A DNA stretch of 64,000 nt. Source: DT-110 sp030148525. Its GTDB lineage: Bacteria > Bacteroidota > Bacteroidia > Chitinophagales > Saprospiraceae. Each line of letters starts with the position of its first letter. Position 1 is the stretch's first letter. Below are positions 15,806-25,591 of this stretch, one piece after another. The DNA is taken from NCBI GenBank assembly GCA_965227445.1, contig OZ245751.1, forward strand, positions 1,364,001-1,428,000, in the 5' to 3' direction. The translations under genes were made by a program, and so were the position numbers. Under the pieces are notes generated by a model. That model saw nothing but the letters and a program-made list of their open reading frames with translations. It was not told where the DNA came from and made no database searches.

Positions 15806-16963
15806 TTACCGCAGGGCGTCATATACCATCTTTGCAAATGTACCCATTTGGGAAGGCTCGAGCCAGCGGGTGACGATGACCAGGTCGTTGGCTTCGTCAA
15901 CTACGATGTAGTTGCCGCCGAAGCCGGCTGCGTAGTAAATTCCCTCCGGTACGCCTTCCCAATAGCGTCCGTCCTGGCGGTTGAGCCACCACATGTAGCC
16001 GTAGCCGGGAAATGCAGCCGATGGGGTAGTGGCCGCATCGATCCATTCTGCCGGGAACAGCTCCTGGCCGTCCCACTTGCCGCGGTTCTCGAACAGTAAC
16101 CCAAACCGGGCGTGATCTTCGGTATTGATGAACAAGCCACCACCGGAATGTCCGCCACCACTAACCGATTGCATCTGAATGCCATCCACATTGACGAAGG
16201 AGTTTTCGTAACCATACCAGCGCCAGGTGGTGGAAGCACCGATGGGATCCATGATGTGTTCCTTTAAGATCATAGGTAGTGGCTTTCGCCAAACCTGCAG
16301 CAGGCTGTAGGCCAGCAGGTTTACCCGTACATCGTTGTATTCAAAGACCGTTCCGGGTTCATTCAGTTCGCGCAGCTTCCAGTCGTCGATATCGCCTTCC
16401 CGCGGTGGACGATCAGCCCAGTCGTAGCCACCCCAGAGCTGGCCGGTCCAGTCGGAAGATTGAGTGAGTAAATGGTCCCAGGTTATTTTACTGTTGTGCG
16501 CACCGTCGAAGGAGCCATCCCAAACGTATTTACCGACGGGCTCTTCCAGGTCCTGAATCAGGCCCCCGGCCAGTGCCAAACCGGCCACCGTCGATAAGTA
16601 ACTCTTAGTAACACTGAAGGTCATATCGACCCGCTTGGTGTCCCCCCATTGTACCACGATCTTACCGCCTTTGAGGATCATTCCGGCCGGACCTCCCCGC
16701 TTTTTGGTGGGGCCCAGAATTTGGTGGAAAGGCTCCCGCTGGAAGCCCCGCAGGATCGCTTGTCGCAAATCCCTGGAACCACTGTATTCATTTTCAGTGG
16801 CGAAGTCAACGGCCTGTTGCAAAAGAGCGGCATCAAATCCCGCAACTTCCGGCTCGACAGTAGCCCACTCCCCCGAACGGGGCGGGAAATAGGTGGATGG
16901 GGACTGGCAATAAACGATGGAAATGCCCAGTAGAAGAATAAATGTGCATAGCTGTTGCTTCAT
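15806..16963 (-). CDS. Secreted serine hydrolase, class C beta-lactamase family
   Basis: 385 residues from ATG 16963 (MKQQLCTFILLLGISIVYCQ), which gives a clean signal peptide; an upstream ATG at 17023 adds 20 basic residues and is less likely. The nucleophile motif is SVTK (Ser117, Lys120). The Tyr motif is probably YND in VFEYNDVRVNLLAY. The C-terminal lobe contains SGGGHSGGGLFI and PGYGYMWWLNR. The family includes esterases, D-aminopeptidases and penicillin-binding relatives, so the substrate cannot be fixed. Periplasmic or surface location is expected. The gene is monocistronic. Confidence 0.85.
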   Translation of the reverse strand: MKQQLCTFILLLGISIVYCQSPSTYFPPRSGEWATVEPEVAGFDAALLQQAVDFATENEYSGSRDLRQAILRGFQREPFHQILGPTKKRGGPAGMILKGGKIVVQWGDTKRVDMTFSVTKSYLSTVAGLALAGGLIQDLEEPVGKYVWDGSFDGAHNSKITWDHLLTQSSDWTGQLWGGYDWADRPPREGDIDDWKLRELNEPGTVFEYNDVRVNLLAYSLLQVWRKPLPMILKEHIMDPIGASTTWRWYGYENSFVNVDGIQMQSVSGGGHSGGGLFINTEDHARFGLLFENRGKWDGQELFPAEWIDAATTPSAAFPGYGYMWWLNRQDGRYWEGVPEGIYYAAGFGGNYIVVDEANDLVIVTRWLEPSQMGTFAKMVYDALR

Positions 16964-17107
16964 AGTTTTATTGTTTGCGGAAAAGATACACATTTGACTT
17001 TTTTTTACGATCAACCGACGCAAAGAATCAAATCCTCAAATAACTTATGGGGGTTGTTTGATTTTTAACCCCACATGGACATATTCTCCTAGTGCAATTG
17101 ATAATCC

Positions 17108-17413
17108 ATGCTTAACGACATTTTACAAGTGCTGAGTGTATTGATATTTGCTACCTCAGGAGCTATTTTTTATCGACTTTACAGTGGCCGCAACGAGCGA
17201 GTTTTTGGTTTGTACGACCACCGGCTGCAAGGTATTCAACTCATTTTGTGGTTCACCTTTTTAGGCTTTTTTATCAACGTAGCCTACCCCTGGCTGGTAC
17301 AGTGGGATGGAGAACTGTATCCCTTTGTGGTTCTGTCCGTATTGCTGACCATGCTGGCTACTATTCTCTGGATATTGTATCCGGTGCGATCCCGGGAAGA
17401 GTTAGATTATTAA
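17108..17413 (+). CDS. Small three-TM membrane protein
   Basis: 101 residues with hydrophobic segments near 5-22 (ILQVLSVLIFATSGAIFY), 43-62 (IQLILWFTFLGFFINVAY) and 72-91 (FVVLSVLLTMLATILWI), and a basic, acidic tail (PVRSREELDY). No known family. The following gene starts 34 bp after its stop on the same strand and also ends in TM segments, so the two may be co-expressed. Confidence 0.65.
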   Translation: MLNDILQVLSVLIFATSGAIFYRLYSGRNERVFGLYDHRLQGIQLILWFTFLGFFINVAYPWLVQWDGELYPFVVLSVLLTMLATILWILYPVRSREELDY

Positions 17414-17446
17414 CCTTTCCGACCGCGCTTTTTGTATTTTTCGGGC

Positions 17447-18895
17447 ATGCCACATCGCAGCCTTAGGTTCGTTTTTTTAGTATGTCTGGTCTGGTGTTCT
17501 CCGGCTGTTGCCCAGGAAACCCCTGACGACAGTTCTTTCACGCAATTGATTTTACGGGAGAAACTTCCCCAGTGGATGGACCGGTACAATGTACCGGGAG
17601 TGCACGTAGTTCTGGTGAAAGAAGGAACAATCGCCCGGCAGTATACCTTCGGGTGGGCTGATCGCGACCGACAAATTCCCCTGCAGACTAATCACGTATT
17701 TCCCGTCGATCATTGGGTTAAACCCTTGATCAGTCAACTCATTCTGGGGGAAGTCGAGCGAGGTAATATCAACCTGGATCTGCCCATACATACGTATCTG
17801 GAAGACAAAGACCTCCTGACGGGACCCTATAATCCCGGCGACGTGACCGTGCGCACCCTATTGCAGGAAACCGATGGACTGAAAGTCCTTCCGGCCAGAC
17901 AAGCAACAGTGTATAAGCTGGCCTGCCAAAACCTCTCCGGGATTGTTCAGATGCAGACCAGGCCGGACCGGGAGGTGTTTTCCCATGCTGTTGGGTATGC
18001 TTTATTGATCCAGGCCCTGGAATCGGAGACGGGCATGCGCTTTTTGGATTTGCTAATCGATCGCCTTTCGGCAAAAAACAATATCACCTGGCCCGACACC
18101 GTATCTGCCAGGGCCGCTGATTCCATAGCCAAGCCGCATACTCGCTTACAACGAAGCTTGCCGTTGTCCCTACCCGATAGCATCGCCGATTGTCGCCTGT
18201 TATGGCGGCCGGATGGGCTGGCCAGATTCTTGATACAATGGCAGGCCGCACAGTGGCCACCCGATAGTCTGAGGCACCTGCTCGATCCCGGAGCTGCCCT
18301 GGCTCCGAAACCAGTCGAATCCCTTTGGCAATGGAATGGGAAGGCTTATAGTGCCGGTTTTTTTATCGATCCGCAAGGCGGAAGAGACTCCTTGTTGGTA
18401 CTGCCGGATGCGGGGCTACCCGGATTCTATCACGAAGCCTATTTTGATCCTAAAAAAGGAGATGGTCTGTTCATTTGTACTAATAGTCAAAATGGCCGGG
18501 CGATAGTTCATCGTTTAGTTCGCGCATGGAGCCGCCTGGATCAACGGAGAATTCCACGGCGGGTTCGCAGCTATCTAGAATTAGATCAAGTGGTTTACCT
18601 GGGTGGTTTTTTTGTTCTATTGCTGAGTATTGGCATTGGGGTTCGGCTGGTGCTTACCCGTCACCAACGAGCTTTATTGATCAGCAGAAAATGGGGGTAC
18701 CTGGTTCGCCTGTTGGGTTGGATGGTACTGGCCCTGGGGGTATGGATGGGGAGTTCGGTTTTCCTTAATCAATGGGTACCTCATTTGTATGAAATTGCCC
18801 TGGTTCCGCTCTGGCTCTACGTAGCCAGTACCTTGTTTTGGGTGTTGTTCCCACGGAGGCCCCAGGCGAAATCCAACTTCGATGCTATGCTTTAG
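17447..18895 (+). CDS. Membrane-anchored beta-lactamase-fold protein lacking catalytic residues
   Basis: 482 residues from ATG 17447 with a signal peptide (FVFLVCLVWCSPAVAQ). The early part follows the class C beta-lactamase/PBP layout (VPGVHVVLVKEGTIARQYTFGWAD-type strands). Where the family has F-x3-SxxK it reads FPVDHWVK: Ser is replaced by His89 while Lys92 is kept. The Tyr motif reads VFSHAVGY and the late HxG/KTG reads LPDAGLPG. Three TM segments follow near the C-terminus (VVYLGGFFVLLLSIGIGV, WMVLALGVWMGSSVFL, LVPLWLYVASTLFWVLF). It is probably a pseudoenzyme with a binding or sensing role. Confidence 0.7.
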   Translation: MPHRSLRFVFLVCLVWCSPAVAQETPDDSSFTQLILREKLPQWMDRYNVPGVHVVLVKEGTIARQYTFGWADRDRQIPLQTNHVFPVDHWVKPLISQLILGEVERGNINLDLPIHTYLEDKDLLTGPYNPGDVTVRTLLQETDGLKVLPARQATVYKLACQNLSGIVQMQTRPDREVFSHAVGYALLIQALESETGMRFLDLLIDRLSAKNNITWPDTVSARAADSIAKPHTRLQRSLPLSLPDSIADCRLLWRPDGLARFLIQWQAAQWPPDSLRHLLDPGAALAPKPVESLWQWNGKAYSAGFFIDPQGGRDSLLVLPDAGLPGFYHEAYFDPKKGDGLFICTNSQNGRAIVHRLVRAWSRLDQRRIPRRVRSYLELDQVVYLGGFFVLLLSIGIGVRLVLTRHQRALLISRKWGYLVRLLGWMVLALGVWMGSSVFLNQWVPHLYEIALVPLWLYVASTLFWVLFPRRPQAKSNFDAML

Positions 18896-18960
18896 GTTTC
18901 CTCTGTTCTCTTCTCCGAAAATTTTTTCGCGAAAGCTTTTGCCGAAAGGTGCGGAAACTG

Positions 18961-20064
18961 TCAGAGAACCCTCTGCTGAATGCCTTCCAGAATAATACGG
19001 GCCGTACGATCCCACGTATATCCGGCAGCGCGCTCCCGCCCCCTGTCAATCAATTTTTGGCGTAAGCCAGCATCCTCAATTACGCGTACAATGGATCGGG
19101 CAATGGCACCGGCATCAGCCGGATCAACCAATAAGGCTGCGTCTCCCGCTACTTCCGGCAGACTGGTGACGTTAGACGTGATGACCGGCGTTCCACATCC
19201 AAAAGACTCTAATACGGGCAACCCAAATCCTTCGTACCAGGAAGGGTAGACCAGTGCTTTGGCCATGGTGTAGAGGACCGGTAGATCACGGGCTTCGACA
19301 TAGCCCACGTGAATAATGTCCTGCCGGTATGGGTGTTGTTTTAAAGCGCGTTTAATAGAGCCCGTTTTCCAGCCCATTTTTCCTGCTAACACCAGAGATA
19401 TCGGCTGCTGAAGTAGTTTTCGGGCTTGGGTATAAGCCTCCAGCAGTCCCTTTATGTTTTTCCTGGGTTCCAGGGTACTCACAAATAGTAAATACGGTTC
19501 CCTGATACCGTACTTATGGAGTACGTCCGGGTCTTGCCGGGGAGCGAATCCCGGTGTCAGGCCGAGTGGGGCAGCAATGGTTTTCTGCTTACAGGATGGG
19601 AAATGTTCTTGTACATCCTGTGCTGTCCAGTGGGAATTGGTGACTACCAGGTCGGTTCGCCGTAAAACCAAGGGCACCAGGAGCCGCTGGAGTAATGCCG
19701 GGAAGGTTGGGTGGAAATGGGGTGCTGTTAACCAGCCAAGGTCGTGCACTACAGTTACCCGGAGCGTACGGCGGGGAAGATTAAACGGACCCACGTGCCT
19801 TGGTTCGATGACCACATCGGCTCCAAGCCGCCGCAAAAGCCGTGGAACCTGCCACCCCAGGCGGTATATTTGGCCCAGGCGCCCCCTAAAAGCAGGAATA
19901 CGCAGATCGGAAATGTCCAGCTCCGGTCCGCCTTTCCCCGTGCGTACTACGATCAATTCGTGCTCGCTACCCACTCTGTGCAGCGCCAGGATCAGTGCCC
20001 TGGTGAAGACATGGATTCCCGCATATTGATTATCCAGGGCGTCGGCTATGATAGCGATCTTCAT
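18961..20064 (-). CDS. Glycosyltransferase family 4
   Basis: 367 residues with a GT-B fold. The N-terminal Rossmann half starts MKIAIIADALDNQYAGIHVF. The C-terminal donor-binding half has LLFVSTLEPRKNIKGLLEAY, YPSWYEGFGLPVLESF (the E-x7-E motif) and TSLPEVAGDAALLVDP. It transfers a sugar from a nucleotide donor to a growing glycan in the cytoplasm. The first four bases overlap the stop of the other GT4 gene (ATGA, 20064-20061), so the two are translationally coupled. Specific sugar unknown. Confidence 0.9.
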   Translation of the reverse strand: MKIAIIADALDNQYAGIHVFTRALILALHRVGSEHELIVVRTGKGGPELDISDLRIPAFRGRLGQIYRLGWQVPRLLRRLGADVVIEPRHVGPFNLPRRTLRVTVVHDLGWLTAPHFHPTFPALLQRLLVPLVLRRTDLVVTNSHWTAQDVQEHFPSCKQKTIAAPLGLTPGFAPRQDPDVLHKYGIREPYLLFVSTLEPRKNIKGLLEAYTQARKLLQQPISLVLAGKMGWKTGSIKRALKQHPYRQDIIHVGYVEARDLPVLYTMAKALVYPSWYEGFGLPVLESFGCGTPVITSNVTSLPEVAGDAALLVDPADAGAIARSIVRVIEDAGLRQKLIDRGRERAAGYTWDRTARIILEGIQQRVL

Positions 20065-21224
20065 AGATTCGTATCTTTTTCGGGACCGGTGTGCATGACC
20101 TGTTGGGAGAATAGCGTTTGGTACAATGCCTGATAAGCAGCTACACTATCGGACAGTGGGAACGGCCGGAAGGGGCGGTGTGTCCACGATCCGACAGCCG
20201 CTTTTTCCAAGCCCTCAAAGAGTGATTGATGGTCAGGTCCCCCTGCTTCCACGTAGTAACCACTGACCACTTCCGGCAAGGCGCCCTGACCGGAATGAAC
20301 GATGGGGACGCCCAGGGCTACCACTTCTGCGGCGGCGAAGCAAAAGCCTTCGCTATAGGAGGGAATGACCACCCAGTCGGATGCCCGTATTGCCTCCTCC
20401 AGTTCGACCTTGGAGAGGCTGGAGCGAATGCGGACCTGGCTGGTAAGCTCAAGTCGTTCAACGGTTTCTTGCAACCATTGGCGCATGGCAGCCGGTTGGT
20501 CGGGAACAATGAGCTGGAGGGTTGATTCCGGATAAGCCATTGCCAGTTTTTTGGCAGCTGGTAATAGCTGGTCCAATCCCTTGGACAGGCCAATGCGGCC
20601 AAAGTAGGTATAGGTGAAGTTCGGGGGTGGAACCGATGGCTGGCTTCCGGCAGGGGAGGGGTAGCCCGAATAGTCCAGTCCATTGTAAATGGTGCGGATG
20701 CGTTCATCGGGAACGCCTTCCTCGGCCAACCTGCGGGAGGTAGCCCTGGATACGCCTATGAAGTAGCGGAAGGGTAATTTCAGCAGCAACTGTTCAAACA
20801 GGTAGTGCCCCCGGGCGCTGAGTCGGTGCTGAAAGGGGAGCCGGAACCATAACTTCCCCCACGCCTCGTGAAAGGTGATGATCACCGGGCGGCGGAATAA
20901 AGCTCCCGCAAAAAAAGCCGGGAGAGCTGCATTATAGGAGGTCGTATGTAAGACATCAGCTTTGCGGGCCAGTCGCAGTGCGTGGAAAAATGCAATAAAG
21001 GTGAAGATGTATCGATTGGGAACGCGGATTCTCCGAACGAAAGCACCGCTGACAGTGCGTTCGCGTGCGGGAAGATCGGGCTGGAACCGTTGGGTAAGAA
21101 TAGTACACTGTACACCGCTCTCCTGTAATCCTTCGACGAGGGAATGAAAAAGAGTCTCCACGCCGCCGACATGCGGGTAGTAATACTCCAAAACGAATAA
21201 TACCTGTAGTTGGGGTTTTCCCAT
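20061..21224 (-). CDS. Glycosyltransferase family 4
   Basis: 387 residues with GT-B features: FVLEYYYPHVGGVETLFHSL at the N-terminus (glycine-rich acceptor loop), YFGRIGLSKGLDQLLPA, and IPSYSEGFCFAAAEVVALG (E-x7-E donor motif), then SGQGALPEVVSG. It is the middle gene of a three-gene minus-strand operon: a DUF2304 protein ends 6 bp before it and a second GT4 overlaps its end. Probably part of exopolysaccharide or lipid-linked glycan assembly. Confidence 0.9.
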   Translation of the reverse strand: MGKPQLQVLFVLEYYYPHVGGVETLFHSLVEGLQESGVQCTILTQRFQPDLPARERTVSGAFVRRIRVPNRYIFTFIAFFHALRLARKADVLHTTSYNAALPAFFAGALFRRPVIITFHEAWGKLWFRLPFQHRLSARGHYLFEQLLLKLPFRYFIGVSRATSRRLAEEGVPDERIRTIYNGLDYSGYPSPAGSQPSVPPPNFTYTYFGRIGLSKGLDQLLPAAKKLAMAYPESTLQLIVPDQPAAMRQWLQETVERLELTSQVRIRSSLSKVELEEAIRASDWVVIPSYSEGFCFAAAEVVALGVPIVHSGQGALPEVVSGYYVEAGGPDHQSLFEGLEKAAVGSWTHRPFRPFPLSDSVAAYQALYQTLFSQQVMHTGPEKDTNL

Positions 21225-21230
21225 TTATTT

Positions 21231-21572
21231 TTATTCCAATCGCCGCCGTTCCTTGGCTAATTCACGCACTAATTCGGTCACCATATTCTCGGTACGCCGA
21301 ATGGAGGCCGATAAATAAAAAACGAAGATATAGATTCCGCCCAAGGCCAGAAAGATAATGGCATTGACATTGCTCGCAAAACCCAGGGAGGAGGCTAATT
21401 GTCCGGAAATCCAATCGGGAATAAGGGCCAAAAGCCCGATTCCAACCCAGAACAGAAGCCATAGTGTGGTTCCGCGGATGGTTCGCCGGTGGCTGCCATA
21501 CTGGCGGAAGGTCCGGATAATGAAGATAATGGCAATAAGTGGAACCAGCCATTGGTAAACTTGGAGTTGCAT
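21231..21572 (-). CDS. DUF2304-family small membrane protein
   Basis: 113 residues from ATG 21572 (MQLQVYQWLVPLIAIIFI); a start 45 bases upstream is possible. Three TM segments: residues 5-23, about 40-57 (TLWLLFWVGIGLLALIPD) and about 73-92 (NAIIFLALGGIYIFVFYL), then a basic coiled tail (RTENMVTELVRELAKERR). DUF2304 proteins usually accompany GT2 dolichyl-phosphate-mannose-synthase-like enzymes and may anchor them. Such a GT2 is present, frameshifted, on the opposite strand at 24910-25583. Confidence 0.75.
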   Translation of the reverse strand: MQLQVYQWLVPLIAIIFIIRTFRQYGSHRRTIRGTTLWLLFWVGIGLLALIPDWISGQLASSLGFASNVNAIIFLALGGIYIFVFYLSASIRRTENMVTELVRELAKERRRLE

Positions 21573-21758
21573 GTGTTCGCAGGATTTGTCAATCGAAGAT
21601 TGGATGGTTTCAGACACTGAAACCCGTTGCTAATTCAAGTAACCCTAAAGTACGAATTCAGGTAGAGATGACACCTCCTTAGGGTTTTTCTTTTGTTCCC
21701 CCGTGGTAATTGGTATTTTTACCCGGCCTAGCATCCTTTTTGAGTAACCCTGAAGCAC

Positions 21759-23471
21759 ATGAAAACCCTCCCTAAGTGGATAATTCTTATCTGTATCAGC
21801 ATCTGGATGTTGGTTTGCCTGGTTGACTACTGGCAGTATCACCAACTACAACGATTAGCCATTCAGCAATTTCAGTACGGCCGGCTTGCCGCCATTGTAG
21901 TGGTATTATCAGCGGCTTTGGGATTCCTGGGTTACCGCTTTAAAGACCAGGTAGCCAGGTATGTACACGGTTTATCCATTCTGCTCTTATCGATGATTAT
22001 GCTGGGGTTAAGTGTGCAGGCATTTATGCGCATCAACCAGGGCGAACCGCTGCCATCCCACCAACTCGTTCAATTCTTATGGTCCAATTTACTGACGGTG
22101 GGTGCGGTAATGCTGCTGGTAGTGAGTGCATACACTGCGGGAGATCTGTTGATCAGCTGTACGCGTTGGCGAAGACTTAAAGGCGGATATTATCTGTTGC
22201 GGATAGGGATCGGAATGATTCTTTACACGAAGCTCCTTTTCGTGTTGGGGGCTTTACAATTGCTTCACCCTGTTTTAGTCTGGGTATTAGTAGCCCTTTT
22301 TCCTGCGCTTAATTACCGGCAGACACTCTTGTTCCTCAAGCAATGTCTCTGGACGCCCATCCGGGCATTTCGAAAAATGAATGCGGTGGGGGTTGTAACT
22401 TTTTGTTTGTTGTTGTGGTGGATCAACCTCAACCTGGTGTACATCAACCGTCCCTTCCCCCTGGGTTTTGATGCCATGTCCCTCTACGTCAATCTAAGCA
22501 GCCTCATCAATGACTATCAGGGTTTGGTGGCAGGGAATTCCATGTACAACTGGTCCCTGTATGCCTCCCAGGGTTATTTGCTATTCGACGAAGCGGCCAT
22601 CACCCTGGCTATCTCTTTTGGTGCCGGTACCCTGGGACTGATGGCCTTGTTTTCATTTGCCCGTCGCTGGGTGGATGCCAATTTTGCTATGGTCGTCACG
22701 GCCATCTTCTACGCTATGCCCATGGTCAATTGGTTATCCTATAAAGATGTCAAGGTCGATATGCCCCTGTTGTTTTTCCTCTTTCTTCTGCTCATACTGT
22801 TTGGCGAATGGCTGGCCCTTCAGCCGACAGTGAATGAGGAGGAGTTGGCTTCCGCCAAAAAGAAAAAAAAGAAGCGAAAAAAGACAACAGCTTCCTTTTG
22901 GAAAAAATTAGATAAACCCTACGCCTGGCAAAAGTCAGTAAGGCAGTGGGTGGGGCAGCGATTCCCGAACCGGCCGCCTGACCTTTCCCTGCTGGTGTTG
23001 ATCGGGGTGATCCTTGGGTTTAGTATTGGCGTCAAATTGACATCCATTCTGGTATTATTTATGATACTTACCGGTATCAGTTATCGCTGGGGGGGGCTGC
23101 GGGCTTTCTGGGGCATGGCCATCTTTTTGCTGGGTGCTTCCTTCGTGGCTGGCATCGACGATCAGCCCGGTTTGCGCTATTTCAATACCATCACCATCCA
23201 GTTGCAGTGGGCCTTTCTGGCGGTTGGTGCCGGATTATTGGTCTGGCAAGCGCTGCTCGATCGGGAAAGACTGCGCAAGGGTATTCTAGCTTATGTGGTA
23301 GTGGGTGGTTTCAGCTTGCTGATGATCACGCCCTGGTTCTTGAAAAATATGACGGAAATCGACCGTTTCTCGGTGAATGGACTATTAAACGGAAAAACCA
23401 ACCAACCCAGCCTGGACCTGCAGGAGATTGGTCGCATTTATAAAGATTTGGAAAACGCCACCGGGGAATGA
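21759..23471 (+). CDS. Polytopic membrane protein, GT-C-like (first of pair)
   Basis: 570 residues with about 12 TM segments, a short soluble stretch with a poly-lysine run (SAKKKKKKRKK, near 370) and further TMs. NLVYINRPFPLGFDAMSLY and NWLSYKDVKVDMPLLFFLF resemble the loop regions of GT-C glycosyltransferases such as GT39/GT83, but no diagnostic DE or DD motif can be assigned with certainty. The final bases overlap the next gene by 4 (ATGA, 23468). The two genes may encode one split transferase. It begins the plus-strand half of the glycan cluster, divergent from the GT4 operon. Confidence 0.6.
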   Translation: MKTLPKWIILICISIWMLVCLVDYWQYHQLQRLAIQQFQYGRLAAIVVVLSAALGFLGYRFKDQVARYVHGLSILLLSMIMLGLSVQAFMRINQGEPLPSHQLVQFLWSNLLTVGAVMLLVVSAYTAGDLLISCTRWRRLKGGYYLLRIGIGMILYTKLLFVLGALQLLHPVLVWVLVALFPALNYRQTLLFLKQCLWTPIRAFRKMNAVGVVTFCLLLWWINLNLVYINRPFPLGFDAMSLYVNLSSLINDYQGLVAGNSMYNWSLYASQGYLLFDEAAITLAISFGAGTLGLMALFSFARRWVDANFAMVVTAIFYAMPMVNWLSYKDVKVDMPLLFFLFLLLILFGEWLALQPTVNEEELASAKKKKKKRKKTTASFWKKLDKPYAWQKSVRQWVGQRFPNRPPDLSLLVLIGVILGFSIGVKLTSILVLFMILTGISYRWGGLRAFWGMAIFLLGASFVAGIDDQPGLRYFNTITIQLQWAFLAVGAGLLVWQALLDRERLRKGILAYVVVGGFSLLMITPWFLKNMTEIDRFSVNGLLNGKTNQPSLDLQEIGRIYKDLENATGE

Positions 23472-24910
23472 GAAAACGACAAGCAGCATATAGATCGGTT
23501 TCGGTTTGGGTGTTTCGGTTTCGGATGGCCTGGATTCTTACCTGTGCCCTCTTGTGCCTGGGCCCTGTACAAGGACTATTAGCCCAATCGGATACTACGC
23601 AGGACCGGACGGTCCGCATGCGGCAAACCGCAACGGGCCAGCAGGAAGATGTACAACGGTACTGGGGATACGATGAACTAAATGTGGAGCGGTACCTGTC
23701 CCTCCCCTACGATTTAGTAATGGATGTGAACCTGGAATCGTTCTTCGTGCAGTTGGGCATCCTGCTGATCCTTTTTCTGCCCTGGGCATTGATTGGCTTT
23801 GGCAAGACGAAGTCTGGCTTCGGCCTTTTTGTCGGCGGATTATTTGCTTTTTCAGTCTTGTTCTTTGTCCCTTTGGCTTACTCCAGCCAACAGGAAGTTA
23901 CGGTGGAAGAAGCTCCTGCTCATCTTGCCGAACAGATAGCAGAGGCACGCGAAGCCGGCAATACGGGCGAAGTACTGGCTTTGCAGTGGCGAAGACCATT
24001 GGTTTCTCTGTACCCCGGTATCCATCACGGATTGTCGGGAATCTCGGGCAACCGCGACGCCATTTCGTATCCCGTGTTGATTTTCCTTTTTTTCCTGGGA
24101 TCCGTTTTGCTTCAGCGTAGGCTAAAGGCTAACGGTCAACACGAGCAGGTGATGGTGCAAAGTATGTTGTACTACGGACTGCTATGGTGGTTGTTTTCGG
24201 CGGGAATACCCTGGTACGGATTGCTTTTGTTCCCGGTAACCTTAATATTCTCGGTCCGGGGCGTGGTGGGTAAGACCTGGTGGCCGGCCGGCCGGATGGA
24301 GCGGGCCGGAACCATTGCGATATTAGTGATCGCTGCCTGGTCATTTGCTTTTAACGGTAGTCTTCGCTTTGCCAATTACAACCCGCAGGCTCAGTCGAAA
24401 CTGCCTTTTCTGCTGCCGGTCGTAGAGTACCAAAGTGGCGCTAAATTGGAACAGTATGCCTTTGATCGGGTGTACCTGGGTTACCAACCGGGTATCGAAG
24501 CACTGAATGAGAACGAGTACGAGCTCATTTACCGGGCGGGTTCCTTCATGCCCTTTTTTGTGGTGAAAAATGACCAACGCGTTTTTTCCGACAACTTTCT
24601 CGACAACTTCCAGACGCTTTACAACCGAAACCCCGACAAAACACTTTTGGCGGAAGCCCTGCATACCTACGGCTTCTCCTTCCTGATCATCAATTTGCGG
24701 TTACCCTCTATTGATCAAACACCCGATAAGACCCTTACGGCAAAATTCAACCGGTTCATGGATTTCGTGACCGATAACCCCGAAATTAGCCTGGTAGCCA
24801 CCGATCGCATCGTGCGCTCCGGGAATGGATCCATGCAGTTTATGCTCGATGATCGCAACGGGGAGGTTGTTAATCCCGGATCCTTTGCCGTGCTAAAAAT
24901 TGGGGACTAA
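23468..24910 (+). CDS. Membrane protein, probable partner of upstream GT-C-like protein
   Basis: 480 residues with an N-terminal hydrophobic segment (MAWILTCALLCLGPVQGLLA), several TM spans between about 95 and 310, and a soluble C-terminal domain of about 170 residues (KLPFLLPVVEYQSGAKL ... GSFAVLKIGD). The TM part looks like the second half of a GT-C protein, and the C-terminal domain like its periplasmic domain. It overlaps both neighbours (ATGA at 23468, TAATG at 24908), so the three genes form a tightly coupled operon. Function is inferred only from context. Confidence 0.6.
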   Translation: MRKRQAAYRSVSVWVFRFRMAWILTCALLCLGPVQGLLAQSDTTQDRTVRMRQTATGQQEDVQRYWGYDELNVERYLSLPYDLVMDVNLESFFVQLGILLILFLPWALIGFGKTKSGFGLFVGGLFAFSVLFFVPLAYSSQQEVTVEEAPAHLAEQIAEAREAGNTGEVLALQWRRPLVSLYPGIHHGLSGISGNRDAISYPVLIFLFFLGSVLLQRRLKANGQHEQVMVQSMLYYGLLWWLFSAGIPWYGLLLFPVTLIFSVRGVVGKTWWPAGRMERAGTIAILVIAAWSFAFNGSLRFANYNPQAQSKLPFLLPVVEYQSGAKLEQYAFDRVYLGYQPGIEALNENEYELIYRAGSFMPFFVVKNDQRVFSDNFLDNFQTLYNRNPDKTLLAEALHTYGFSFLIINLRLPSIDQTPDKTLTAKFNRFMDFVTDNPEISLVATDRIVRSGNGSMQFMLDDRNGEVVNPGSFAVLKIGD

Positions 24911-25583
24911 TGAACGACCTGGTCTATATTGTAATCCCGGCCAAAGATGAGGGCAGCCGCATCGAGCGAGTGGTGCGCGGAGTCCGCCAGTTGGGCTACG
25001 AACACATAATCGTGGTGAATGACGGGAGCCAGGATCAAACTCGTCACCGGGCCGAGGCCGCCGGGGCAGAAGTGGTATCGCACCTCATAAATTTGGGTCC
25101 TGGTGCAGCTACCAAGACCGGTATTGAATGGGCGCTGGAAAAGGGAGCTGAATACGTCGTTACGCTGGATGGCGATGGCCAACACTATCCGGAAGATATT
25201 CCCGCCTTACTGGACGTTTTGCAGAAAGAAGACCTCGATGTAGTGCTGGGAAGTCGCTTTAAGCATCCCGGAATGATATCCCGCGCAGCCGCTTGATTTT
25301 AAATCGGTTGGGGAATGCGCTTACCGCCCTGATCACGGGCTTGTGGGTGTCGGATAGTCAGTCGGGAATGAAAGCCTTCCGGGCCGAGTTCGGGGCGAAG
25401 CTCGACTTTCAATTCAGCGGGTATGAGTTTTGTACCGAGTTTATTCACCTGGTACGCCACCACCGGGTTAAATACCGGGAAATCCCTATACGGGTCCACT
25501 ATTCCAAAGAGACCATGACAAAGGGGCAATCCGTACGCAACGGTTTTCAGATGGTCCTGAAGTTCATCAGGGAGTTCGTCTGA
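24910..25583 (+). pseudogene. GT2 glycosyltransferase (dolichyl-phosphate-mannose-synthase-like), frameshifted
   Basis: Frame 1 (24910-25296) gives the nucleotide-sugar domain: YIVIPAKDEGSRIERVV, IIVVNDGSQDQT, VTLDGDGQHYPEDI (the DxD motif) and VVLGSRFKHPG, then ends at a TGA after ISRAAA. Frame 3 gives the rest of the family: in-frame bases just before read NDIPRSRLILNRLGN, followed by DSQSGMKAFRAEFG and GYEFCTEFIHLV, to 25583. A -1 shift near 25265-25280 restores one protein of about 223 residues. The second frame could also start at TTG 25293. This may be a real mutation, programmed shifting or an assembly error. Confidence 0.75.
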
Positions 25584-25591
25584 GGAGGCGT

